A DNA stretch of 54,866 nt, taken from positions 1 through 54,866 of the forward strand of contig CANCJV010000026.1 of the NCBI GenBank assembly GCA_947378425.1. Direction: 5' to 3'. Shown here piece by piece: positions 25,832 through 33,713 of the stretch. The notes beneath the pieces were generated by a model. That model had not been told where the DNA came from and searched no databases. It worked only from the letters and a program-made list of their open reading frames with translations. The number at the start of each line of letters is the position of its first letter. Within the stretch, counting starts at the first letter, position 1. Made by a program: the position numbers and the translations under genes. This DNA comes from Synechococcaceae cyanobacterium (GTDB lineage: Bacteria; Cyanobacteriota; Cyanobacteriia; PCC-6307; Cyanobiaceae).

Positions 25832-26499
25832 CCCAGCAAGCCCTGGGTGAGCAGGTCACGGGTGCCGGTGATCGCCTGCACCGCCAGCAGCACCGCCATC
25901 AGGAAGGCGGCGCTGACATGGAGCCTGCGCAGCCGCGGCCGCTGCTGGATCTCCGGCCAGGCGGCCATGGTGAACAGCAGCAGCCCTACCAGCAGCGAAC
26001 CGCTCCAGTAATGGGAGCGCCAGAAATCAGCGCCGAAGGGGTTGTCGCTGAGGTGCCACACCTCCGGTTGCCCCCCCAAAGCCAGCAGGGCGGCCCAGCA
26101 GAGCAGGGCGAAGCTGGCCCGCAGGGCGGGCTGCCTGACCCGCCAGAGGGCCAGGCAGCTGCCGAGAGCTCCGGCCCCCACCAGCAACAGCAGGGGGTAG
26201 CGCAAGGGTCCGGCCGCCGGCGCCAGGGAGCCGGCCTGGGGATCGGGACAGACACTCAGAAACGACCAGAGGATCGCCACCAGCACCAGAACCACCACGC
26301 CGGTGGTGACCCAGCGGCCATGGTCGACATGCTCGGTGCCCACCGTGGGCGGCAGGGGATTGATGTCGAGCCGGCGCTCCCGCACCAGGATGCCCAGGCG
26401 GATCGTGGCGCCCACCACCGGGTAGACGAACAGGATCATCAGCACCGGATGCAGCAGGGCCAACCAGTCGAGCGGCGCCATCGCATCGATCGGATCCAT
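25828..26499 (-). CDS. DUF4079 family membrane protein
   Basis: A 223-residue cyanobacterial membrane protein with about six hydrophobic helices. The family features are LLHPVLMILFVYPVVG at the N-terminus, then LGILVRERR, GRWVTTGVVVLVL, a SHYWSGSLLVGLLLFTMAAWPEIQ stretch and HVSAAFLMAVLLAVQAITGTRDLL. Several His residues sit near helix ends, as in membrane haem proteins, but haem binding is only a guess. The gene follows cobI by 20 bases on the same strand, so the two are probably one transcript. Confidence 0.85.
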   Translation of the reverse strand: MDPIDAMAPLDWLALLHPVLMILFVYPVVGATIRLGILVRERRLDINPLPPTVGTEHVDHGRWVTTGVVVLVLVAILWSFLSVCPDPQAGSLAPAAGPLRYPLLLLVGAGALGSCLALWRVRQPALRASFALLCWAALLALGGQPEVWHLSDNPFGADFWRSHYWSGSLLVGLLLFTMAAWPEIQQRPRLRRLHVSAAFLMAVLLAVQAITGTRDLLTQGLLG

Positions 26500-26519
26500 G
26501 GCTCAGCTGGCGGCAGCGG

Positions 26520-27395
26520 TCATGGAAGCACCGCGGGCCACCCCTGCCGCACCAGCAGCAGCGAGAAGTAGGGGTGCTCCTTGGCCGCCACGACGGCGGC
26601 GGGCCCCAGCAATTGATCGGGCCAGCCCACCCGCTGGGCGAACAGGGCCTGATCCAACAGGCCCCGGTCCTCGAGGATCGGACGCACCCAGGCCCAGCGA
26701 TGGCCGAGCTTGAGCAGGCCAAGCACCCAGCGCTCTCTGGCGGCCAGGGCCAGCAGCGCCTCCAGGTCCTCGGGGTCTTCAGGGGTGGGTCGGATCAACA
26801 GCCCCTCCTGCTGCATCGCCAGGGGGAAAGCCCCGGCGGCGGCGGCGGCGGCCACGGCGCTGATGCCCGGCAGCAGGCGCAGCGGGCAACCGGGATGGCG
26901 CTGCTTCAGGGCCAGCAGCACGTAACTGCCCGTGGCGAACAGGGAGACGTCCCCCTCACACAGCAACACCACGGCCCGGCCGGCGGCCACCTCGGCGGCG
27001 AGCCGATCAGCGGCGGCCAGCCAGGCCTGACGGCGGGGTTCGGCCTCGGCCACCATCGGAAACAGCAGGGGCAGCTGCTCCTGCTCGGGCCGGATCCAGG
27101 CAGCGGCGATCGTGAAGGCCATGCCGGCGGCCCCCTCGCGAGCAACCGGATAGGCCACCAGATCCGCCGCGGCGATGGCCCGCACCGCCGCCACGGTGAG
27201 CAGGTCGGGATCCCCCGGCCCCACCCCCACCAGAGTGAGGCCGGGGCCGGGTGACAGGGGCGGGACAGTCAGGAGCGTGGAAGACAGCGGCGTTGAAGAC
27301 AGCGGCGTTGAAGGAAGTGGCGTGGAAGAGAGTGGGGAGGGAAAGGACGGCAGGGTCAGGGGAGGAAGCGCCGGCGGGCGGGCGGCCTGGGCCAT
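26520..27395 (-). CDS. cobI: Precorrin-2 C20-methyltransferase (CobI/CbiL)
   Basis: A 291-residue SAM-dependent enzyme of cobalamin synthesis. The tetrapyrrole methylase start LTLVGVGPGDPDLLTVAAVRAI, the VVLLCEGDVSLFATG loop and LRLLPGISAVAAAAAA are all present. The first 50 residues are unusual: Pro/Ser/Thr/Leu-rich, with the five-residue unit STPLS repeated, encoded by a 15-bp tandem repeat (27271-27335). No other start codon is found between this tail and the enzyme core, so the ATG at 27395 seems forced. It diverges from mtnD across only 39 bases and is followed by DUF4079. Confidence 0.92.
   Translation of the reverse strand: MAQAARPPALPPLTLPSFPSPLSSTPLPSTPLSSTPLSSTLLTVPPLSPGPGLTLVGVGPGDPDLLTVAAVRAIAAADLVAYPVAREGAAGMAFTIAAAWIRPEQEQLPLLFPMVAEAEPRRQAWLAAADRLAAEVAAGRAVVLLCEGDVSLFATGSYVLLALKQRHPGCPLRLLPGISAVAAAAAAGAFPLAMQQEGLLIRPTPEDPEDLEALLALAARERWVLGLLKLGHRWAWVRPILEDRGLLDQALFAQRVGWPDQLLGPAAVVAAKEHPYFSLLLVRQGWPAVLP
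27271..27335. repeat. 15-bp tandem repeat in the 5' end of cobI
   Basis: About four units of the form AGCGGCGTTGAAGAC lie head to tail (27271-27285, 27286-27300, 27301-27315, 27316-27330, with a partial fifth). The second and third are nearly identical; the others have drifted. They encode the STPLS repeats at the CobI N-terminus. Confidence 0.9.
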
Positions 27396-27434
27396 CGTTT
27401 CTAGGCTGCCGGAAACCGCCCCGGACCTGGTTCG

Positions 27435-27995
27435 ATGAGCCTGCTTGCCATCTACGCCGACGACTGCAGCTCCCCCAGGCTGATCAGCCAGGACGGCGAG
27501 CTGATCCAGCGGGAGCTCGGGGCCCGGGGCATCCGCTTTGAACGCTGGTCCGCCCGCATCGATCTGGGGGCCGACGCGGCCAGCGAGACGATCCTGGCCG
27601 CCTACGCCGCCGAGATCGCCCGGGTCCAGGCCGACGGCGGCTACGGCACCGTCGACGTGATCCGCCTGGGCCCGGACCATCCAGAGCGGGAGGCCCTGCG
27701 CCGCAAATTCCTGGCCGAACACACCCACGCCGAAGCGGAGGTGCGCTTCTTCGTCGAGGGCCGCGGCCTGTTCTGCCTGCACCTGGGCCAGGAGGTGCTG
27801 CAGGTGATCTGCGAGCGCCATGACTGGATCAGCCTGCCTGCCGGCACCCGCCACTGGTTTGATATGGGGCCGGAGCCCCGCTTCTGCGCCCTGCGCTTCT
27901 TCAACAACGCCGAGGGCTGGGTGGCCCGGTTCAGCGGCGATGCCATCGCCGATCGCTACCCGATGCTGGATGCCCTGCTGGCGGGAACCCCCTGA
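27435..27995 (+). CDS. mtnD: Acireductone dioxygenase (methionine salvage)
   Basis: A 186-residue cupin enzyme that oxidises the acireductone intermediate of the methionine salvage pathway to the keto acid precursor of methionine (with Fe) or off-pathway products (with Ni). Metal ligands: His-Thr-His near residues 96-98 followed by Glu (EHTHAEAEVRFF), and a later His in GTRHWFDMG near 139. These match the HxH...E...H set. The start MSLLAIYADD is canonical. It stands 25 kb from mtnB-mtnC of the same pathway. Confidence 0.95.
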   Translation: MSLLAIYADDCSSPRLISQDGELIQRELGARGIRFERWSARIDLGADAASETILAAYAAEIARVQADGGYGTVDVIRLGPDHPEREALRRKFLAEHTHAEAEVRFFVEGRGLFCLHLGQEVLQVICERHDWISLPAGTRHWFDMGPEPRFCALRFFNNAEGWVARFSGDAIADRYPMLDALLAGTP

Positions 27996-28416
27996 GTCCG
28001 GCTGGCTGAACAATCCTGAATAAATAACTTGCCGGTGGGAGCGTGTTGCCCGCAGGCCGTTCCGAGCAGAAGAAAACTATTCGCTCCAAGCCAACGCCCG
28101 GTGAGGCCTAGGAATGTCGCGATAGCAATCGCACTTCAGTGAGGCCAATCGCTTGAGATCGATTGCAGTAGTGCTGATCTTGACGAATCCACACGCCAAG
28201 ACCTATTCGCTGCATGCTCAGTCCGATTCGGGCCTGAGTTCCGGTTGCGGTGGCCAAGGCCTCGATTCAGCCCGGGGATCGATGCCCAACAGACTCCTGG
28301 CCGGCTGTTCTGGTCCATCGGCATGACGGGGGCGATCACCAAGCCCTGGATGAGCCGGCTGGATCATCCAGGGCAGCGGCCAGGCTGCATGGGTACGGCT
28401 CCCGAGGCGCTGGTGC
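27996..28416. other. 421-base region without a recognised gene
   Basis: It lies between convergent mtnD and the two-module exported protein. The first 200 bases are less GC-rich than neighbours. I see no gene, strong hairpin with T-run or tRNA here. Confidence 0.5.
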
Positions 28417-29037
28417 TCAGGCCGGAGGTTTCACAGCCGGGCAGGGGTTGGGGCCGAACATGCCGGTGAGCTTCTGGGTACCCATGGCAAAGACCTGCTT
28501 GGCCTGGGCCGCCCCACCACTGGCGGCCGCCTCGCTGAGCTTGCTGGCAAAGGTGGTGCAGGCCTGCTGCTGCTCGGCGCTGGGCTTGGCTGAGGGAGAA
28601 AGGGCTGCTGGTGCCGTGGCTGCTGGAACATTGGCTGCAGGAGCAATGCCGGCGGGGGCCGTGGCTGCGGGGGCGACAGGACGGACAACCACCGGCGGAC
28701 CGGCGGAGGCAGCAGCCAGGGGCACAGGGATCTCCGGACACGGGTTCTCGCCGAACTTCGCCACCAGGGCCAGGACACCCTGCTGATAGATCTGTTGTGC
28801 CATCGCCGGATTAGCGCTGGCTTCCTTGAGCTTGCCGGCAAACGTCTCGCAGGCCTTGCGTTCCTGATAGCGCCGCGCCAGGGGTCCGGCCTGACTTGGG
28901 GCGGGGAACAGCCAGGGGCCCAACAGCAGGGGCAGCAGCCAGGCTCCAGCCCCGCTGGTGATGACCCAGGCGTTGCTGCGGCGGCGATTCGGAGCGTTGC
29001 CGGGCTCCGTCATCGCCTGCTTGGTCGATGCATCCAT
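28417..29037 (-). CDS. Exported protein with two copies of a Cys-containing helical module
   Basis: A 206-residue protein. After a short cytoplasmic N-terminus (about 22 residues, basic RRRSNA) comes one hydrophobic helix (WLLPLLLGPWLFPAPSQAG) that is either a signal peptide or an anchor. Two modules of about 45 residues follow, near 60-108 and 156-206: ACETFAGKLKEA...IYQQGVLALVAKFGENPCP and ACTTFASKLSEA...VFAMGTQKLTGMFGPNPCP. Each has two cysteines, likely one disulfide, and a helical centre. An Ala/Pro linker joins them. The same module occurs once in the protein at 30513-30770. I know no name for it. It is the last gene of a four-gene same-strand run. Confidence 0.82.
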   Translation of the reverse strand: MDASTKQAMTEPGNAPNRRRSNAWVITSGAGAWLLPLLLGPWLFPAPSQAGPLARRYQERKACETFAGKLKEASANPAMAQQIYQQGVLALVAKFGENPCPEIPVPLAAASAGPPVVVRPVAPAATAPAGIAPAANVPAATAPAALSPSAKPSAEQQQACTTFASKLSEAAASGGAAQAKQVFAMGTQKLTGMFGPNPCPAVKPPA

Positions 29038-29125
29038 GAGGTGAAAGTTGCGAGAGGACAGCGAAGCAAGGTACGGGTACGGACGGACAAGCCTGACCAG
29101 GCCAGGCTCGCCATGGCCGCCGCCC

Positions 29126-29809
29126 TCATGTCAGGACCAATCCGTAGCTCTCGTGGTCGGCGGGGTGGTGCAGTCCCAGGCGCTGGCGCCATTCCTGCAC
29201 CGGCCAGTCCCACCCCTCCTCCCAGCGCGCCGTGCAGAAGGGGGCTGCGGTGAAGCCGATGGTGTGGCCTTGGCTGATGGCCCGGCTCATGGCCGGATAG
29301 CGCGGCAGCTGGAGCCGGTAGATCGACAACTGGACGGCATGGTTCAGGGAGACGTAAGCGGGAAAGCCGATCTGGGAGGCCGTGATCGCCAGCACACCAC
29401 TCTCGCCCTCCTCGCTGGTGCCGAAACCACTGACCACATGGTGGATGTCATGGGTGGTGACAATCCTCTGGGTCAGCCAGCGATCCGGGGTATCGACCGG
29501 CCGAGGGCGGAAAAACTCAGGGTCGTAGTTAAAGCCCCGGATCAAGGTGGCATACCCATGGCCCAGGCTGCCCGGGGCCATTCGGCCCAGGCGCTCCAGG
29601 TCCGGCTGAATCGGCGGATAGCGCTCGTCCATCATCTCAGCCCCGCCGGGCAGGGCGCGGAAACGGGCGATGCACTGCTCCATCTGGGGGGTATCCAGAA
29701 AGCTGTCCACCAGGTCGGCGATCTTGTCCAGAGAGCCACCGCTGCGGCCCACGGCCGCCAGATGGCCCAACTGGCGCAGGGCCTGCAGCGATTGCTGGAA
29801 GCGTTCCAT
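29126..29809 (-). CDS. Coq4-like protein
   Basis: A 227-residue protein of the Coq4 family. Eukaryotic Coq4 takes part in ubiquinone synthesis; cyanobacteria make plastoquinone and have uncharacterised homologues. The metal-binding HDxxH-x11-E pattern is present: HDIHHVVSGFG followed by TSEEGESG, near residues 105-120. Other Coq4-like parts are GSLGHGYATLI upstream of it, and a helix FPAYVSLNHAVQLSIYRL downstream. Start: ATG at 29809 (MERFQQSLQ), 26 bases after the stop of the Gly-rich gene, so probably one transcript. Why it sits among exported small proteins is unclear. Confidence 0.85.
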   Translation of the reverse strand: MERFQQSLQALRQLGHLAAVGRSGGSLDKIADLVDSFLDTPQMEQCIARFRALPGGAEMMDERYPPIQPDLERLGRMAPGSLGHGYATLIRGFNYDPEFFRPRPVDTPDRWLTQRIVTTHDIHHVVSGFGTSEEGESGVLAITASQIGFPAYVSLNHAVQLSIYRLQLPRYPAMSRAISQGHTIGFTAAPFCTARWEEGWDWPVQEWRQRLGLHHPADHESYGLVLT

Positions 29810-29835
29810 CAGGAGAGCGACTGGGGGGTTGTGGA

Positions 29836-30516
29836 TCAGGAGCCTGGGCCATAGGCCACGGTGCAGGCGGCATCGAGCAGCACAGCGCGCACGCCGATGG
29901 CCGCCAGCCCATCCACCAGGCCCATCTGGCAATCACCCGTGGCCGTGAGCGCCAGTCCGGCATTGAGGTAGGTGAAGCGCACCCGGCTGTTGGGAAGGCC
30001 TGCCACGGAGGCGTAATTGAGCTGATACGGGGTGCCGGGAACCACGATCACAGCCGACGATGTGGCCACCGAGGCATTGACCGCCGCCGTGATCGCCGCC
30101 GTGCTGGCCACACCGGCCGCAGCAGCCCAGGCCAGCGGGGTGGCGCCATACCAGCCGTAACCCCAGGGGCGGGCCGCCCAGTAACCGCCACCATTCCAGG
30201 CCGGGTGATACACGGCGGCGCCATAGGCAGCAGCCGGGGCCCGGGTCAGACCAGGACCGGGGGCACCCCAGCCGGCCCCCGGGCGCACGCCGGCACCGGA
30301 GTAGGGCCCGCCGACGCCGCCGTAACCAACACCGGGCCGGCCCACACCAACGCCGGCCCGGCCGACGCCCGCACCGGGAGCGACGCCGAGCCCGGAAGCG
30401 GGGCCGCCGATCCCGCCCGGATTGGGACGGGCCTCAGCACCCAGGGGCAAAAGAGGCAGACAGAACAAGACCAGCCCAGCAGGGGCAAGCCGGGTGAGGA
30501 ATCTGGAGATCGTCAT
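29836..30516 (-). CDS. Glycine-rich exported protein
   Basis: A 226-residue protein with a clear signal peptide (MTISRFLTRLAPAGLVLFCLPLLPLGAEA, cut after AEA). Residues about 30-100 are a Gly/Val/Pro/Ala repeat (units such as GVGRAGVGVGRPGVG and PGAGWGAPGPG), suggesting an extended surface or envelope structure. A Tyr/Trp-rich middle (NGGGYWAARPWGYGWYGATP) and a hydrophobic Ala-rich helix follow. The C-terminal 70 residues (VIVVPGTPYQLNYASVAGLPNSRVRFTYLNAG, then GDCQM...DAACTVAYG) look folded, with two cysteines. Its ATG overlaps the stop of the upstream single-module gene (ATGA). No known family. Confidence 0.82.
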   Translation of the reverse strand: MTISRFLTRLAPAGLVLFCLPLLPLGAEARPNPGGIGGPASGLGVAPGAGVGRAGVGVGRPGVGYGGVGGPYSGAGVRPGAGWGAPGPGLTRAPAAAYGAAVYHPAWNGGGYWAARPWGYGWYGATPLAWAAAAGVASTAAITAAVNASVATSSAVIVVPGTPYQLNYASVAGLPNSRVRFTYLNAGLALTATGDCQMGLVDGLAAIGVRAVLLDAACTVAYGPGS

Positions 30517-30770
30517 GGGGCTTTCACGTTCGGACAGGTGGCGCCATTGAAATGGCTGGCGATGAGCTGATTACCTTCGCTGTAAATCGTCTGGGCCTGA
30601 GCGATGTTGCCGGCAGCGACGGCGACCTGAAGCTTGGCGGCAAAACGGGCGCAGGCCTGGTCCGCAGTCATGGGCATGGTCATGGGCGCTGTCATGTCCA
30701 TGGCCCCGACTCGCGCTGGCGCCATGGACAGAGCAGCGGCTGCGGTCAGGAAAATCGCCAGGGGCTTCAT
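30513..30770 (-). CDS. Small exported single-module Cys protein
   Basis: An 85-residue protein: a signal peptide (MKPLAIFLTAAAALSMAPARVGA), a Met/Thr-rich spacer (MDMTAPMTMPMT) and one 45-residue module ACARFAAKLQVAV...IYSEGNQLIASHFNGATCPNVKAP. This aligns by eye with both modules of the protein at 28417-29037 (shared: AC, FA-KL, A-Q-IY, G---L, F, CP). The Met-rich spacer could bind copper, but that is speculation. It is the first gene of the unit and overlaps the next by four bases. Start ATG at 30770, chosen for the signal peptide. Confidence 0.82.
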   Translation of the reverse strand: MKPLAIFLTAAAALSMAPARVGAMDMTAPMTMPMTADQACARFAAKLQVAVAAGNIAQAQTIYSEGNQLIASHFNGATCPNVKAP

Positions 30771-31325
30771 GGAGTGCGGGAGTCGGATGGGATCGATGCA
30801 GAAGAGTTGGTTTCCAACCATCTCCTGCAGTGTCGCCATTCTGCCAGCGCTGACCAAGCGCCCGGGAGCATCCGCCATCGCTCCATTCCCAGTTGGGGAG
30901 GGTGCACTCGCCGCAACCGGTACGGATTGCGGCATCCTTCCAGGAGCAATCGGCAACGCCCAGGGCGAGCCTTGCCGCCAGCTTGCTTTCCATGAAGCAG
31001 CAACAAATACCGGCGAATCTCCCTGCCATACTGTGACAACGACACGCAGCAAAGGCAAACGCTCAGCAACCATACCTTGGGTGAAAATCCGGTGATCAAT
31101 AGCTGACGACATGCCCAAGGCAAGCGGCAACAACCGAGAACCTTCTTTGCCAACAAGCAGCAGTCGTTGACGCGACAACGCAACCGCCAAGCTCCAGAGC
31201 CAGGGACGCTGTCAACAGATCAAACCAGAGAGCTCTTCAAGACAATCAACCTTGCGGGATTCCTACCAGAACCCCAAAGCGCCCCATCCAACCAGCCCAG
31301 ATTCACAGCAACAACCAAAACCATC
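30771..31325. other. 555-base upstream region of the exported-protein unit
   Basis: Open frames on both strands here lack domain features. Composition shifts from GC-rich to more AT-rich beyond about 31090. The promoter of the four-gene unit should lie in its left part. No RNA gene is recognised. Confidence 0.45.
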
Positions 31326-31700
31326 ATGACCACCACAAGCACATCCCACCCCATGCAGAAAACCATGACGACCAATCACCAACCGATCTGGCCTGGCGGC
31401 ACTTATCACAACGCCACACCCGCTCTTGAACCCTCCCTGATTGAACAGGCAGTGAAGTGCTCGGGCCAGAATGTCAAGCGCACCTGCGCCTCACATCTGC
31501 ATCGCCTTCATGCAAATCTGTCCCAGGAGCAACTTCTGAACCTGATCTGCCAGGATTGCCCGGCAAGGCTTTACTTCGCCAGCCAGGCTCAAGCCAAGGA
31601 AAGGCCCAGTGACAAGCCAGCACTGATGACCAGTGCGGAGCTCCCAATCTCCAGCCAGTCAAGCGAGGCATTGAAACAGGCTCAAAAGACCAGGTCCTGA
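31326..31700 (+). CDS. Doubtful orphan reading frame with four cysteines
   Basis: A possible 124-residue protein opening with a Thr/Ser/Met-rich stretch (MTTTSTSHPM). The central part (LIEQAVKCSGQNVKRTCASHLHRLH, ANLSQEQLLNLICQDCPAR) has a plausible amphipathic pattern and four cysteines. The tail is Ser/Lys-rich. It uses more AT-rich codons than its neighbours. No ribosome-binding site precedes any of its starts, and no family is recognised. It could be a transferred gene or chance. Confidence 0.35.
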   Translation: MTTTSTSHPMQKTMTTNHQPIWPGGTYHNATPALEPSLIEQAVKCSGQNVKRTCASHLHRLHANLSQEQLLNLICQDCPARLYFASQAQAKERPSDKPALMTSAELPISSQSSEALKQAQKTRS

Positions 31701-31952
31701 TGCGTCATCAGCCTTTTCAGAACCCGTGGCCGAGAGGGGCAGGGCACCTAAGACGTTCAATGGCGCACTTGATGACCCGGAACGCTCCGCCCATCCCGGA
31801 TCAGTCCCAGCCAGGTCTTTGATCACATCCTGGGTACACGGCAGTCCTTTGGCAGCACTCCCCACCATGGAGCGAACTGGGTCAACACGATGGCTCTTGG
31901 CGCCTCAGTGACATGACCACACGATCATTCAGGTCAATGGCAACAGCCATCC

Positions 31953-33713
31953 TCAAACAGCCTGAATGCCCATACCGAGAAACCCGGCCAGCGACTTGGC
32001 ATACAGGGCAGCGCTACTGGCTGCATCGGCTGGTTTACCATACAAAAAACCCTGCAGATAGTGACAGCCAAGCCGTCGCAGAATCTCGGCCTGATCAGCA
32101 GTCTCCACGCCTTCAGCCACCACCTCAATCCCCAGGGAACGGGCCATACGAATCACCGTCTCGACGATCACTTCGTCCTCCTGGTCGTGACCCAGACCAT
32201 CGACGAAACTGCGATCAATCTTGAGGATACCAACGGGGAATCGCCTCAGATAGCGAAGGGATGAATAACCCGTGCCAAAATCATCGACTGCCAACCGAAT
32301 GCCAAGCGTCTTGAGTTCGGCGATATTGGTGAAAGCCGAGGCCACATCCTCCACCAAGGTGGTTTCGGTGATCTCCAGAAACAACTGTTCACTGGGAAAA
32401 TCCGAACTGGCGAGCGCCTCTCGCACCCTCTGCAACAGCAGAGGATCCGCCAGGCTGGTCGCCGAAATATTCACCGACAATCGGGGCAGCAGGCCATCGC
32501 GCGACCCGCTCCAGCCACCGATCTGCAGGCAGGCATCTTTGAGCACAACGGCATCGAGCTCCCGTAACAACCCCGCCTCCTCGGCGATGGTGATGAAGAC
32601 GGCGGGTGCCACCACCCCTCTCTGCGGATGCTCCCAGCGGGCCAGGGCCTCAAAACCCACCACCGTGCCATGGACGCTTGAGATGATCGGCTGGAACCAG
32701 GCCCTGATCTGGCCAGCCACCAGCCCAGCTCGCAATTCCTCCTCAATGCGTGCTCTTACCTGCAGTTGCTCACGCAAGCTGGAATCGAAGCAAGCAAAGC
32801 GACCCGTTCCCCGCTGCTTGACGCTGTACATCGCCAGATCCGCATTGGCCAGCAGCGTCTCAGGGTCATCGCCGGCCTCGGCAATCGCGATGCCGATCGA
32901 GCCCGAAGATGGCACGGCTCGCCCCTGGACCTGCAGGGGCCGCTGCAGCTGCTCGAGGATGCGGTCCGCCAGGGACAGGGCATCGGCCTGTTCCCGCACC
33001 TCCGCCACCACCACGAATTCATCTCCGGAGATGCGGCCCACCAGATCCCCTTCCCGCACCAGGGCGCTCAGACGTTGGCCCACCTGACGCAACACCTCGT
33101 CACCGGCGGTATGGCCGTGCAGATCGTTGATCTGTTTGAAGCGATCGAGATCAATGAACAACACCGCCGTCTGGCGATCGGAGGAAAAAGGCGGGGCCAG
33201 TCTGGCCGCCAGATGGGCCAGCAACAGCCGCCGATTGGGCAAGCCGGTCAGGTGATCACAGGTGGCCTCGTGAATCGCCTGCTCCTTGGCAACCTGTTCA
33301 GCCCGCAGCGCCTCCTGTTCAGCCTTCACCGCCGACAGCACCTGGGTGCTGAGCTGGATACAGCGGCCCATCCCCCGCAGCAGGGCCCGCTCCTCAAGGT
33401 CAAAGCCTTCGCGGAAGCGCCCGACAACCAGCAGCTCCCCATTGTTCAAGGGTGCCCAGAAGAGGTGCAGCAGACCGCTCTCCAGCTGCAACTCTGTCTC
33501 GGCGGTGGCGGCAATCGCCTGCAGCGCCGACTTCTCGTGATGGTTCAGGCCGCTGCAGAGTTCGAAGTCATCACCCTGCAGGATGGCCATCACCTCGGCA
33601 TCAACCGACTCCCCAACCCTGCTCACCACATCGCGCAACGCCGTGGGGCTCTCCAGCGTGAAGGCGGCCAGAACCTCCGAAAGCAGATGCAGCGACCAGG
33701 GCGCCGAGCTCAT
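31953..33713 (-). CDS. GAF-like/GGDEF/EAL cyclic-di-GMP protein
   Basis: A 586-residue bifunctional-type enzyme. Residues ~1-125 look like a degenerate GAF domain, followed by a coiled helix. The GGDEF domain starts at ATCDHLTGLPNRR (~150), with the active loop as SGDEF (~229) and an RxxD inhibitory site (REGD) five residues before it. The EAL domain has EALARW (~354), NISATSL, EITETT, DDFGTGYSSL, LKIDRSFV and EGVET, i.e. all metal- and catalysis-linked residues. So diguanylate cyclase and phosphodiesterase are both possible, with PDE well supported. The ATG overlaps the FIST gene stop (ATGA), so a ligand sensed by FIST may steer this output. Confidence 0.93.
   Translation of the reverse strand: MSSAPWSLHLLSEVLAAFTLESPTALRDVVSRVGESVDAEVMAILQGDDFELCSGLNHHEKSALQAIAATAETELQLESGLLHLFWAPLNNGELLVVGRFREGFDLEERALLRGMGRCIQLSTQVLSAVKAEQEALRAEQVAKEQAIHEATCDHLTGLPNRRLLLAHLAARLAPPFSSDRQTAVLFIDLDRFKQINDLHGHTAGDEVLRQVGQRLSALVREGDLVGRISGDEFVVVAEVREQADALSLADRILEQLQRPLQVQGRAVPSSGSIGIAIAEAGDDPETLLANADLAMYSVKQRGTGRFACFDSSLREQLQVRARIEEELRAGLVAGQIRAWFQPIISSVHGTVVGFEALARWEHPQRGVVAPAVFITIAEEAGLLRELDAVVLKDACLQIGGWSGSRDGLLPRLSVNISATSLADPLLLQRVREALASSDFPSEQLFLEITETTLVEDVASAFTNIAELKTLGIRLAVDDFGTGYSSLRYLRRFPVGILKIDRSFVDGLGHDQEDEVIVETVIRMARSLGIEVVAEGVETADQAEILRRLGCHYLQGFLYGKPADAASSAALYAKSLAGFLGMGIQAV

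Noticed and set aside
27396-27434. Cobalamin riboswitch upstream of cobI
   Set aside because: The spacer is only 39 bases, too short for the riboswitch, and no B12-box-like sequence was seen.
30771-31190. A longer frame continuing upstream of the single-module exported protein
   Set aside because: It would put about 140 extra residues before a good signal peptide; the ATG at 30770 is far more plausible.
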